A stretch of 64,000 nt of DNA from an uncultured Eubacteriales bacterium. Its GTDB lineage: Bacteria > Bacillota > Clostridia > Oscillospirales > Oscillospiraceae. The stretch lies in contig CAUGSS010000001.1 in the NCBI GenBank assembly GCA_959602365.1, positions 62,001-126,000 on the forward strand, given 5' to 3'. Positions within the stretch are counted from its first letter, which is position 1, and each line of letters begins with the position of its first letter. The translations under genes were made by a program, and so were the position numbers. Under the pieces are notes generated by a model. The model saw nothing but the letters and a program-made list of their open reading frames with translations, was not told the DNA's origin and made no database searches. This document shows positions 49,896 to 59,128 of this stretch, piece after piece.

Positions 49896-51113
49896 TCAGA
49901 AATCCACCTCGGTGTCATAGTAGCAGCACTTGAGCAGCTTCTCCATCTCCTCCTGGGAGGGCTGACGGGGGTTGGAGCCGGTGCAGGCGTCGCCGATGGC
50001 GTTCTTGGCGATCTCAGGCAGCCGCTCCAGGAACACTTCCTCGGGAACAAAGCCCTGCTCGGTGGGATAGCTGTCGGCGCCGTAGTGCTGGATGCAGTGG
50101 GGGATGTTCAGGTCGTCGTTCATCTTGCGCAGGTACTTGATGAGCAGTTCCACCTTCTCATCGTCGTTGGCGCCGCCCAGACCCATGTAGTCGGCGATGA
50201 CGCCATAGCGGGCCTTGGCAGTGGGATCCTTGGCGTTGAAGGCGATGACCTTGGGCAGGTACATGGCGTTGGCCGCGCCGTGGATGATGTGAGCGCCGTA
50301 GTCGGCAAAGGCGGCGCCGGTCTTGTGGGCCATGGAGTGGACGATGCCCAGCAGGGCGTTGGAGAAGGCCATGCCGGCCAGGCACTGGGCGTTGTGCATG
50401 CTGTCCCGCTTGGCCATATCGCCGTTGTAGGACTCCACCAGATCGTTCTGGATCATCTTGATGGCGAAGATGGCCAGGGGATCGGTGTAATCGCAGTGGG
50501 CGGTGGAGACATAGGCCTCGATGGCATGGGTCATGGCGTCCATACCGGTGTGGGCCACCAGCTTCTTGGGCATGGTCTCGGCCAGATCCGGGTCGACGAT
50601 GGCCACATCGGGGGTGATCTCAAAGTCGGCGATGGGATACTTGATGCCCTTGGAGTAGTCGGTGATGATGGAGAAGGCGGTGACCTCGGTGGCGGTGCCG
50701 GAGGTGGAGGAGATGGCGCAGAAGTGGGCCTTCTTTCTCAGCGGAGGAATGCCGAAGACCTTGCACATATCCTCGAAGGTGATCTCGGGATACTCATACT
50801 TGATCCACATGGCCTTGGCGGCGTCAATGGGAGAGCCGCCGCCCATGGCGATGATCCAGTCGGGCTCAAAGGCCAGCATGGCCTCGGCACCCCGCATAAC
50901 AGTCTCCACGCTGGGATCGGGTTCAATGCCCTCAAAGATCTGGACTTCCATGCCCGCTTCCTTTAGATAGGAGACCGCCCGGTCCAGGAAGCCGAATTTC
51001 TTCATGGAGCCGCCGCCGACACAGATGATCGCCTTCTTGCCGGTCAGGCTCTTCAGAGCCTCGAGAGCGCCCTTGCCGTGGTACAGGTCGCGGGGGAGAG
51101 TGAATCTTGCCAT
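49896..51113 (-). CDS. Iron-containing alcohol dehydrogenase
   Basis: 405 residues behind GGAGGTTATTACT. The nucleotide-binding part shows GGGSPIDAAKAMW and SSTSGTATEVTAFSIITD. The iron ligands appear in MDAMTHAIEAYVSTAH, GIVHSMAHKTGAAF and HGAANAMYLP. Length and motifs fit butanol/1,3-propanediol-type Fe-ADH enzymes that reduce aldehydes with NADH during fermentation. A Rex-like site on its promoter supports redox control. Confidence 0.93.
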   Translation of the reverse strand: MARFTLPRDLYHGKGALEALKSLTGKKAIICVGGGSMKKFGFLDRAVSYLKEAGMEVQIFEGIEPDPSVETVMRGAEAMLAFEPDWIIAMGGGSPIDAAKAMWIKYEYPEITFEDMCKVFGIPPLRKKAHFCAISSTSGTATEVTAFSIITDYSKGIKYPIADFEITPDVAIVDPDLAETMPKKLVAHTGMDAMTHAIEAYVSTAHCDYTDPLAIFAIKMIQNDLVESYNGDMAKRDSMHNAQCLAGMAFSNALLGIVHSMAHKTGAAFADYGAHIIHGAANAMYLPKVIAFNAKDPTAKARYGVIADYMGLGGANDDEKVELLIKYLRKMNDDLNIPHCIQHYGADSYPTEQGFVPEEVFLERLPEIAKNAIGDACTGSNPRQPSQEEMEKLLKCCYYDTEVDF

Positions 51114-51300
51114 AGTAATAACCTCCTATATGTGTGTTCAGCCGGTGGGGCTGAAAAGCTGACTGTGGTTCATTGCCCTTTTATCCTAGCACTCCAGAAA
51201 GGGAAATGCTTGTTTGCATTGCAAAAAATGGGGCGTGAATTTGAGCGCCGGGACAAAAAATCCGGTGAAGTACCGGGCGATCCGCCCATTCCGCTCACCA

Positions 51301-51334
51301 TCGTTATTTTATTAACAAAGTGTCGGGAAGTCAA
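51301..51334 (-). promoter_or_regulatory. Alcohol dehydrogenase promoter with a Rex-like operator
   Basis: Minus strand: TTGACT (51329-51334), 17 bp, TAAAAT (51306-51311). Overlapping the -10 is TTGTTAA-TAAA-ATAACGA (51301-51318), which matches the Rex consensus TTGTTAA-N4-TTAACAA at 12 of 14 defined positions. Rex releases DNA when NADH is high, so the gene would be induced by reducing conditions. Confidence 0.6.
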
Positions 51335-51363
51335 GCGGGGAGCTATATGAGTTTGACAGCGGG

Positions 51364-51383
51364 TTATATCAGAAATGATATAA
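51364..51383. promoter_or_regulatory. Perfect 8-bp inverted repeat upstream of the adh promoter
   Basis: TTATATCA, GAAA, TGATATAA. It lies about 30 bp upstream of the adh -35 and next to the end of the lysR gene. It could bind the LysR-type regulator or another factor; its T-N-A symmetry is compatible with a LysR site. Confidence 0.4.
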
Positions 51384-51422
51384 GCCGCGGCGGACAGAAG
51401 TTCGGTTCTGTCCGCCGCGGCT
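51383..51422 (-). terminator. Terminator of dus-lysR
   Basis: AGCCGCGGCGGACAGAA pairs perfectly with TTCTGTCCGCCGCGGCT (17 bp); TTATATCATTT follows on the minus strand. Confidence 0.88.
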
Positions 51423-51426
51423 GAGC

Positions 51427-52344
51427 TCAGGCTCGGCTGCCCCGGGCCGTATCCAATTCCTTGAGAAAGAGCTTGTCCAGGGCGGAGAGGCGGTAGCCCT
51501 GTTTGGAGATCAGCACATCGCAGCAGGGCTCGGAGAAGTCCTCCACCGGGATCTGCACCAAATCGTAGCGCTCCAGTATCTCCTGCTCCAGGGGATAGAC
51601 CATCATGAAGGTGTTGGGGATCTGGCGCAGCATGGCCAGCTGGCCCATGCTGTCGTAGACGTGGATTTTGCGGTCGGTGCCCACCTGGGTCTCCTGGTCC
51701 GGGACCTGCCGGGCGGCGCTGAGGATATAGGAGTCCCCGTGGGTGATCTCGGTCAGATGCTTCAGATCCTCAAAGAGCAGCGGGCGCTTGCGGGAGAGGG
51801 GATTGTCCCGGCTCATGGCGGCCAGATAGGAGAATTGACAGACCTGACGCACATTCAGCCCCTGCTCCCGCAGCAGCGCCTGGAAGTAGGGCTCCATGGC
51901 CTTCTGATAGCGCAGGATGCCCAGGTGAAAGCCGCCGTCCAGCACATTCTGCAGGGCGCCGATGGCGCTGGTCTCCTTGTAGTCCACCAGCATCTTGCGC
52001 TCGCTGTCCAACTGGCTGAGGAAGCGGGTAAAAGCGTTGGAGATATATCCCGCCCGGGGGACGCAGAGGCTGAAGCGCTGGAGGGTGGCCTCCCCCTCCG
52101 CCATGCGGCGGATCTGTTCCAGTTCCTCCAGGATGATCCGGGCGTGGGACAGCAGCTCCTCGCCGGCGAAGGTGACAGTCACCCCCTGGGGCGTCCGCTG
52201 AAAGATGGTGACGCCGGTCTCCTGCTCCAGCTCCCGGATGGCCCGGGACAGGTTGGGCTGGCTGATATAGAGGACCTCGGCGGCCTTGTTGATGGAGTGG
52301 TATTCAGCCACTTTCACCGCATATTTCAGATGCTGCAGATTCAT
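51427..52344 (-). CDS. LysR-family transcriptional regulator
   Basis: 305 residues. The N-terminal winged helix is MNLQHLKYAVKVAEYHSINKAAEVLYISQPNLSRAI-like (landmarks AAEVLYISQPNLSRAIRELE), followed by the co-inducer-binding domain of about 210 residues. It starts 9 bp after the dus stop and appears co-transcribed with it. The next gene downstream on the same strand is the alcohol dehydrogenase, which may be a target. Confidence 0.93.
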   Translation of the reverse strand: MNLQHLKYAVKVAEYHSINKAAEVLYISQPNLSRAIRELEQETGVTIFQRTPQGVTVTFAGEELLSHARIILEELEQIRRMAEGEATLQRFSLCVPRAGYISNAFTRFLSQLDSERKMLVDYKETSAIGALQNVLDGGFHLGILRYQKAMEPYFQALLREQGLNVRQVCQFSYLAAMSRDNPLSRKRPLLFEDLKHLTEITHGDSYILSAARQVPDQETQVGTDRKIHVYDSMGQLAMLRQIPNTFMMVYPLEQEILERYDLVQIPVEDFSEPCCDVLISKQGYRLSALDKLFLKELDTARGSRA

Positions 52345-52353
52345 GGTGTGACC

Positions 52354-53301
52354 TCACTTCTCCGGCCGGTATCCCGCGCCGGGGATCAGCGCCTCGTTGT
52401 GAAACAGGGCGTTCACAGTGCTCTCATATTCGCTGAGGCGGCGGGTTTTGCGGATGATCTTCTGGTAGGGCTGGTAGTTGGTGAAGCTCTGGATCAGATA
52501 GGCCCAGACCCCCTTCATCTTGCACAGCACCGGGCCGTCTCCGTAGAGCACCTCCCGGTAGCCCTCCAGCAGCTCGGCGTGAAAGTCCTCCAGCACCCCC
52601 TTGTCCGGCGTGCCCCCCAGCAGCCAGGGGTTGCACAGAATGCCCCGGCCCAGCATCACCGTGTCCACCTGGGGATAGCGCTGCCGGAGGTGGTCCATGT
52701 CCTGCCGGGTGAACAGGTCGCCGTTGTAGGTGACCGGCCAGGGGGGATTGTCCAGGGCCAGCTCAAAGGCGGCCATCCGGGGCCTGCCCTGATAGTAGTC
52801 CTTCTGAATGCGGGGGTGGATGATGAGCTCCGTGCAGGGGTAGCGCCGGAAGAGCTCCAGCAGCCGGGGCCATTCCGCCTCGTCACTGCGGCCCACCCGG
52901 GTTTTGATGGAGATGTTCAGGGGACAGGCGGAGAAAATCTCGTCCAAAAACCGCTCCAGCTCCTCGGGGCGGCTGAGAAATCCGGAGCCCTTGCCTTTGG
53001 CGGCCACCGTGCCCGAGGGACAGCCCAGATTCAGGTTGACCTCCCGGTAGCCCAGCTCCTCCAGATCCCGGCAGGTGGTCAGAAAGTAGTCCGCCCGGTT
53101 GGTCAGGATCTGGGGCACCAGATGCATTCCCTCGTTGTGCTCAGGCAGCACATCGTTGCGCTCCCGGGTGTTGAGGCCTTTGTTCATGTTGGGGGCGATG
53201 AAGGGGGTGAAATACCGGTCTGCCGGAGTAAAATGCCGGTGATAGGCCCGGCGGTAGACCCAGGTGGTGACCCCCTCCATGGGGGCTAGTTCAAACTGCA
53301 C
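52354..53301 (-). CDS. dus: tRNA-dihydrouridine synthase
   Basis: 315 residues from a GTG at 53301 behind AAGGAGGGG. The FMN barrel opens QFELAPMEGVTTWVYRRAYH. It carries VNLNLGCPSGTVAAKGKGSGFL with the catalytic Cys, ISIKTRVG and LIIHPRIQKDYYQGRP. It reduces uridines in the tRNA D-loop. The exact subtype (DusA, B or C) is unclear. Confidence 0.92.
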   Translation of the reverse strand: MQFELAPMEGVTTWVYRRAYHRHFTPADRYFTPFIAPNMNKGLNTRERNDVLPEHNEGMHLVPQILTNRADYFLTTCRDLEELGYREVNLNLGCPSGTVAAKGKGSGFLSRPEELERFLDEIFSACPLNISIKTRVGRSDEAEWPRLLELFRRYPCTELIIHPRIQKDYYQGRPRMAAFELALDNPPWPVTYNGDLFTRQDMDHLRQRYPQVDTVMLGRGILCNPWLLGGTPDKGVLEDFHAELLEGYREVLYGDGPVLCKMKGVWAYLIQSFTNYQPYQKIIRKTRRLSEYESTVNALFHNEALIPGAGYRPEK

Positions 53302-53327
53302 AGTTGTACCCCTCCTTTTTCGTGAAA

Positions 53328-53356
53328 ATTGTACCATGTGGCGGGGAGATTGACAA
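53328..53356 (-). promoter_or_regulatory. dus-lysR promoter
   Basis: Minus strand: TTGTCA (53351-53356), 17 bp, TACAAT (53328-53333). Confidence 0.75.
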
Positions 53357-53374
53357 GCCATTTGGGGGGCAGAG

Positions 53375-53383
53375 TGCTATAAT
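53375..53383 (+). promoter_or_regulatory. Extended -10 promoter of cidA-lrgB
   Basis: TGC followed by TATAAT (53378-53383), divergent from the dus promoter. No strong -35 is present. Confidence 0.55.
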
Positions 53384-53461
53384 ATGGTACGTTGACGCCG
53401 CGAAAACCGGCGACTTATGGGACAGATCTCTGTCCATTTACCCCCTGAGGAGCTGATACCA

Positions 53462-53833
53462 TTGCGATACCTGAAACAGTTTACCATCATTCTGACCATT
53501 TCCCTGCTGGGGGAGGTGCTGCACTACTTTATCCCGCTGCCGGTTCCCGCCAGCATCTACGGCCTGCTGCTGATGCTGGCCGCCCTGATGACCGGCGTGG
53601 TCAAACGCGACTCGGTGCGGGAGACGGGGGCGTTCCTGGTGGAGATCATGCCCGTCATGTTTATTCCGGCGGCGGTGGGGCTGCTGGAGACCTGGGGAGT
53701 GCTGCGGCCGGTGTGGCTTCCCGTGGCGGTGATTACTGTGGTCAGCACTGTGCTGGTGATGGGCGTGTCCGGGCTGGTCACCCAGTTTGTCATCCGCCGG
53801 GATGAGAGACGGAAGGGGGAGCGGGCCCAATGA
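53462..53833 (+). CDS. CidA/LrgA-family holin-like membrane protein
   Basis: 124 residues from a TTG at 53462, placed after GAGGAGCTG; an ATG 45 bp earlier has no ribosome site. Four hydrophobic helices and the family stretch FTIILTISLLGEVLHYFIPLPVPASIYGLLLML are present. It forms a pair with the LrgB-like protein, overlapping it by 4 bp. Such pairs affect murein hydrolase activity or pyruvate uptake. Confidence 0.9.
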   Translation: MRYLKQFTIILTISLLGEVLHYFIPLPVPASIYGLLLMLAALMTGVVKRDSVRETGAFLVEIMPVMFIPAAVGLLETWGVLRPVWLPVAVITVVSTVLVMGVSGLVTQFVIRRDERRKGERAQ

Positions 53834-54522
53834 GCGCACTGGTGTCGTCGTCCGCCTTTTTTGGCGTGGCGCTCAGCCTGCTGTCTTATCTGCTGGGGCT
53901 CTGGCTGAAGAAAAAGTTCCGGTTCTCCTTTCTGAACCCGCTGCTGATCTCCATCGTAATCACCATGGCGGCGGTGGTGGTGTGCAGAGTGGACTATGCC
54001 GCCTATTATGAGGGGGCGAAATACCTGAGTTATCTGCTCACCCCGGCCACTGTCTGCCTGGCAATCCCCCTCTATGAGCAGCTGCAGCAGCTCAGACGCC
54101 ACTGGAAGGCCGTGCTGGCGGGCATTCTGTCCGGTGTGCTCACCAGCCTGGGGTGTGTGCTGGCCCTGGCCGTCCTGTTCGGCCTGACCCACGGGACCTA
54201 TGTCACCCTGCTGCCCAAGAGTATCACCACCGCCATCGGACTCGGCGTGTGCGAAGAGCTGGGCGGTCATTCCAGCATTGCCGCCGCGGTGATCATCGTC
54301 ACGGGGGTGCTGGGCAACATCATCGGCGGCGGGCTGTGCCGCCTGCTGCGCATCCAGAGCCCTGTGGCCAAGGGGGTGGCCCTGGGCACCTCCGCCCACG
54401 CGGTGGGCACGGCCCGGGCCATGGAGATGGGGGAGATAGAGGGGGCCATGAGCAGCCTGTCCATCGTGGTGGCCGGCCTGCTGACGGTCATCGGCGCCTC
54501 GGTTTTCGCCCAGTTCTGGTAA
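53830..54522 (+). CDS. lrgB: LrgB/CidB-family membrane protein
   Basis: 230 residues. Six or more helices and the LrgB signature LLPKSITTAIGLGVCEELGGHSSIAAAVIIVTG then GLCRLLRIQSPVAKGVALGTSAHAVGTARAMEMGE. ATGA overlap with cidA indicates coupled translation. Confidence 0.93.
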   Translation: MSALVSSSAFFGVALSLLSYLLGLWLKKKFRFSFLNPLLISIVITMAAVVVCRVDYAAYYEGAKYLSYLLTPATVCLAIPLYEQLQQLRRHWKAVLAGILSGVLTSLGCVLALAVLFGLTHGTYVTLLPKSITTAIGLGVCEELGGHSSIAAAVIIVTGVLGNIIGGGLCRLLRIQSPVAKGVALGTSAHAVGTARAMEMGEIEGAMSSLSIVVAGLLTVIGASVFAQFW

Positions 54523-54534
54523 TGAAGTGCTGAT

Positions 54535-54572
54535 AAAAGGGCGGACGCTCCATCCGGAGCGTCCGCCCTTCT
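54535..54572. terminator. Bidirectional terminator between lrgB and the SMR gene
   Basis: AAGGGCGGACGCTCC pairs perfectly with GGAGCGTCCGCCCTT around ATCC; the genes on each side converge. Confidence 0.9.
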
Positions 54573-54586
54573 GCCGCATGCCGGCG

Positions 54587-54901
54587 TCAGGATGTCAGTT
54601 TCAGGCCCACGATGCCCGCCAGCAGCATGGCCACAAAAAACAGCCGCAGCGCCGTGACCGGCTCCCGGAACACCACGATGCCCACGATCACAGAGCCCAG
54701 GGCTCCGATTCCGGTCCAGATGGCGTAGGCGGTGCCCATAGGCAGCACCTTGGTGGCCTGGGAGAGGCAGTAAAAACTGGCCAGCATTCCCGCGATGGTG
54801 AGCACCGAAAAGCCCAGCTTGGTGAATCCGTGGGACAGCTTCAGAAAGGTGGCCCAAAAGACCTCCAGCAGTCCTGCGATCCCAAGAAAAACCCATGACA
54901 T
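54587..54901 (-). CDS. Small multidrug resistance exporter, Gdx/SugE-like
   Basis: 104 residues from the ATG at 54901, 10 nt after AGGAGG; an ATG three codons earlier is too close to that site. Four helices are present: the first bears the essential Glu of LLEVFWATFLKLSHGFTKL (Glu near residue 13), and the third has YAIWTGIGALGSVIVG. The HGFTKL segment resembles the SugE/Gdx guanidinium exporters more than the polyaromatic-drug EmrE type. A leader with an intrinsic terminator precedes it. Confidence 0.88.
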   Translation of the reverse strand: MSWVFLGIAGLLEVFWATFLKLSHGFTKLGFSVLTIAGMLASFYCLSQATKVLPMGTAYAIWTGIGALGSVIVGIVVFREPVTALRLFFVAMLLAGIVGLKLTS

Positions 54902-54935
54902 AGTTTGCATCCTCCTTTCTGTTCAGACAATGGAC

Positions 54936-55024
54936 AAAAAAGAAAGGCGTCCCGCCCCTCATCTGCTTTCGGCCTGACGATGAGAAGGGAAACGCCCCCT
55001 GTCCGCCCGGCGGTGGACAGGTTC
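54936..55024 (-). promoter_or_regulatory. Terminator-containing leader of the SMR gene, candidate riboswitch
   Basis: The RNA would start near 55024. A hairpin (CCTGTCC pairing with GGACAGG) is followed by a long stem: GGCGT-x2-CCC pairing with GGG-x4-ACGCC (54946-54996), enclosing CTCATC/GATGAG. A T-rich run (TTTCTTTTTT) follows at 54936-54945. This is an intrinsic terminator before the start codon. Gdx exporters are often under guanidine riboswitches; I could not match the sequence to class I, II or III by eye, and class IV or an unknown class remains open. Confidence 0.55.
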
Positions 55025-55030
55025 CGCATT

Positions 55031-55059
55031 ACATTAGCACGGGGGAGAGGCGATGTCAA
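55031..55059 (-). promoter_or_regulatory. SMR gene promoter
   Basis: Minus strand: TTGACA (55054-55059), 17 bp, TAATGT (55031-55036). It directly abuts the terminator of the peptide transporter operon. Confidence 0.8.
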
Positions 55060-55097
55060 GCCCCGGTCCGAATTTGAAGGAAATTCGGGCCGGGGCT
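55060..55097 (-). terminator. Terminator of the peptide ABC operon
   Basis: AGCCCCGG-x-CCGAATTT pairs with AAATTCGG-x-CCGGGGCT around GAAGG. Confidence 0.8.
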
Positions 55098-55123
55098 GTT
55101 GTCTGACGGAGTGGGACAGCGCC

Positions 55124-56032
55124 TCAGACGGAGGTGGGGTCCAGCGCGTCCCGAAGGGCGTCGCCGATGAAGTTGATGGCCACCACCAGCAGGATGATGA
55201 CCACGCCGGGGGGAACCCAGAGCCAGGGCTTGCTGGTGAGAATGGTCAGGCTTTCCGCCCCGTTGAGCATACTGCCCAGAGAGGAGACGGGAGGCTGGAC
55301 GCCCATGCCCAGGAAACTCAGGGCGGCTTCATCCAGCATGCTGATGGCCACCACGCTGGTGGCGTAGACCAGCACCGGGGCGATGGTGTTGGGCAGGATG
55401 TCGCTGAAGAGCAGATAACGCCGGGACATGCCGGACAGCTGGCTGCTCTTGATGAAATTGGACTCCCGGAGGGAGAGGGTGTTGCCCCGTACCAGCCGGG
55501 CCACCCCGGGCCAGTCCACCAGGCCCAGGATCAGGATGATGGACCAGAGGCCCGGTTCAAAGATGGAGGCGGCCACCAGCACCAGCAGGATGTAGGGGAA
55601 GCTCATGATGGCGTCGGTGAGGCGCATGATTACCATGTCCACGACCCCGCCGAAAAAGCCGCTGATCAGCCCCAGGATCACCCCCACGCAGGTGGAGATG
55701 GCCGCGGCCAGCACGCCCACCAGCAGGCTGACCCGGGTGCCGCTGAGCAGCCGGCTGAGCTGATCCCGGCCGATCTGGTCCGTGCCCAGCCAGTGCTGGA
55801 GGGAGGGGGGCTGGGAGAATGCCCCCACGGTCTCGTTGGGGTCATAGGGGCACAGCAGCGGTCCCATCAGGGCGGCCAGGACCAGGAACAGCAGCACCAC
55901 ACAGCTGACCATGGCCAGCCGGTGGCGGCGGAACCGGCGCCAGACGGTCTGCCGCCAGGTCTCGCTCTCCTGAGGGGTGAGCACTTTTCGGGGCTGGGCC
56001 GCCTTTTCTTTCAAAAATCGTTTGCCGTTCAC
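55124..56032 (-). CDS. Peptide/nickel ABC transporter permease, DppC-like
   Basis: 302 residues from a GTG at 56032 behind GGGGGGC, overlapping the previous stop as GTGA. It has an N-terminal cytoplasmic tail, then helices starting at about 38. HWLGTDQIGRDQLSRLLSGTRVSL is the OppC/DppC N-terminal signature, and FIGDALRDALDP is the C-terminal one. It is the last gene of the operon. Confidence 0.93.
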   Translation of the reverse strand: MNGKRFLKEKAAQPRKVLTPQESETWRQTVWRRFRRHRLAMVSCVVLLFLVLAALMGPLLCPYDPNETVGAFSQPPSLQHWLGTDQIGRDQLSRLLSGTRVSLLVGVLAAAISTCVGVILGLISGFFGGVVDMVIMRLTDAIMSFPYILLVLVAASIFEPGLWSIILILGLVDWPGVARLVRGNTLSLRESNFIKSSQLSGMSRRYLLFSDILPNTIAPVLVYATSVVAISMLDEAALSFLGMGVQPPVSSLGSMLNGAESLTILTSKPWLWVPPGVVIILLVVAINFIGDALRDALDPTSV

Positions 56033-56991
56033 TTTTTGCCCCCCTTTTGGAAGGAAATTGTGGGATCAGCCACGGCATAGAGGATGTCGGTGACCAGATT
56101 GCCCAGCAGCACCACCACGGCAGTGAACAGGCACACCCCCATGATCACCGGATAGTCCCGGCTGGTGATGGCGCTCATGGTCATCAGCCCCAGCCCGGGC
56201 CAGGAGAACACCTGCTCCACCACCACGGCGCCGCCGAAGAGCACCGGGATCTCCATGCCGATGACGGTGATGACCGTCAGCATGGCATTGCGCAGGGCGT
56301 GCTTGTAGATGACCAGCCGGTGGCCGATGCCCTTGGCCTTGGCGGTGCGGAGGTAGTCCTGCTGCAGAATTTCAAGCACCGCAGAACGAAAATAGCGGAT
56401 GTTGGTGCCCGCCATGCCGAAGGCCAGCACCACCGTGGGCAGAATCATGTGCCGGATTACATCCAGCGCGCCGCCCCCCACCCCCAGGGTAATCATGCCG
56501 CTGGAGGGCAGCAGCCCCAGTTTGACGGTGAACAGGTAGATCAGCAGCAGGGCCAGGAAGAAGCTGGGCACGCTGGAGCCCAGGAAGGACAGGGAGACCA
56601 CGGTGTAATCCCCCTTGGAATAGGCGTGGGTGGCGGAGAAGATGCCGCCGATCAGGCTGATGATCAGGCTGAGCACCAGCGCCGCCCCCATCAGCAGCAG
56701 GGTGGGGCCCAGGTGGGAGAGGATCATCTCGGACACGGGCTGAAACGTGGAGTAGCTGGTGCCCAGGTTGCCCTGGAGCAGCCCCAGCAGCCAGACAAAA
56801 TATTGGATATAAGGCGGCTTGTCCAGCCCCCAGTTGATGGCCCGCTGGGCCAGGGCGGCCTCGCTGACCCGGGCGCCGGTCATCATCTCCAGGGGATTGC
56901 CCGACAGGCACATCAGGGCGAAGTCAATGACCGTGATCAAAAAGAGCACCGGGATGGCGATTAAAATGCGCTTGAGTATGTACTTTGCCAT
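56029..56991 (-). CDS. Peptide/nickel ABC transporter permease, DppB-like
   Basis: 320 residues from the ATG at 56991. The opening MAKYILKRILIAIPVLFLITVIDFALM is typical of DppB/OppB, and the EAA-like loop reads DYLRTAKAKGIGHRLVIYKHALRNA. It forms the channel with the DppC-like subunit. Confidence 0.94.
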   Translation of the reverse strand: MAKYILKRILIAIPVLFLITVIDFALMCLSGNPLEMMTGARVSEAALAQRAINWGLDKPPYIQYFVWLLGLLQGNLGTSYSTFQPVSEMILSHLGPTLLLMGAALVLSLIISLIGGIFSATHAYSKGDYTVVSLSFLGSSVPSFFLALLLIYLFTVKLGLLPSSGMITLGVGGGALDVIRHMILPTVVLAFGMAGTNIRYFRSAVLEILQQDYLRTAKAKGIGHRLVIYKHALRNAMLTVITVIGMEIPVLFGGAVVVEQVFSWPGLGLMTMSAITSRDYPVIMGVCLFTAVVVLLGNLVTDILYAVADPTISFQKGGKK

Positions 56992-56993
56992 AG

Positions 56994-57985
<992 letters not shown>

Positions 57986-57989
<4 letters not shown>

Positions 57990-58960
57990 GCGCCCGCCTC
58001 CTTCCAACGGCTGCAGCACACCAGGTGCTCCGGGGCCACCTCCACCGCGGCCTGAATCTGCTCACAGGCGGCGGTGGCATGGGGACAGCGGGAGCGGAAC
58101 CGGCAGCCGGTCATTTTTTCGTAGTGCTCGGGCACGGTGTCCTGGATGGACTCCAGCACCCGCTCCGAAGTATCCCGGATGCTGGGGACGCTTTTCAGCA
58201 GGGCCCGGGTATAGGGGTGGGCCGGGTTGTGAAACAGGTCCGCCACCGGGGCGCGCTCCACAATCTGGCCGGCATACATGACGATGACCTGGTCGGCCAT
58301 CTGGGCCACCAGCCCCATGTCGTGGGTGATGAGCAGAATGCTCATGCCGTTCTCCTGCTGCAGCTGCTTCAGCAGGGCCATGATCTGCTTCTGGATGGTC
58401 ACATCCAGGGCGGTGGTGGGCTCGTCGGCGATGAGCAGCTTGGGGTCGCAGCCCAGGGCCATGGCGATCATCACCCGCTGGCGCTGGCCGCCGGAGAGGG
58501 TGTGGGGATAGGTGCGAAAGACCGCCTCGGGATCGGGCAGCCCCACTTTGGACAACAGCTGAATGCTCCGGGAGCGGGCCTGCTGCCTGGAGCATTTGGT
58601 GTGGATGCGGATGCCTTCCGTCAGCTGGTTGCCCACGGTGAACACCGGGTTCAGGCTGGTGAGGGCGTCCTGAAAGATCATGGACAGCTTGCTGCCCCGG
58701 ACCTGATCCAGTTCTTTTTCCGTCAGACCGGTGAGCTCCCGGCCATCAAACACCACCTGGCCCCCGGTGACTTTGCCGCCCCGGCCCAAAAGGCCCATGA
58801 TAGACAAACAGGTGACGCTTTTTCCGCAGCCCGACTCCCCGACGATGCAGAGGGTCTGGCCGGTGGGCACGTCAAAGCTGACATCGTCCACCACAACGCC
58901 GGAGCCGAAATCGCTTGTAAAAGTGGTCTCCAGGTGGCGGACGGAGAGGATGGGTTCCAT
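57986..58960 (-). CDS. Peptide/nickel ABC transporter ATPase, DppD-like
   Basis: 324 residues. Walker A GESGCGKSVT, Q-loop MIFQDALTSLNPVF, signature LSGGQRQRV, Walker B LLIADEPTTALD and H-loop THDMGLVAQ are present, with the C-terminal GCRFRSRCPHATAAC. It pairs with the DppF-like ATPase. Confidence 0.94.
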
Positions 58961-59070
58961 TGTGCCTCACTTCCTCGCGTAATAGTCTCTTTTTCTGCTG
59001 CAGCCGCGCCATACCATGCCCCGGTCCCCTGGGACGGACATGGCCGGCGCGGCTGTGAAAACCGGGAAGA

Positions 59071-59098
59071 GCGGTACGCCGTGTGCGCGGCGTACCGC
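59071..59098 (-). terminator. Attenuator hairpin between the binding protein and the ATPase genes
   Basis: GCGGTACGCCG pairs perfectly with CGGCGTACCGC around 6 nt, with no long T run. It probably keeps the binding protein more abundant than the downstream subunits. The gap 58961-59128 holds no gene. Confidence 0.65.
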
Positions 59099-59128
59099 CC
59101 GGTACGGCATAGCTGGAGCGCCCCGGCC

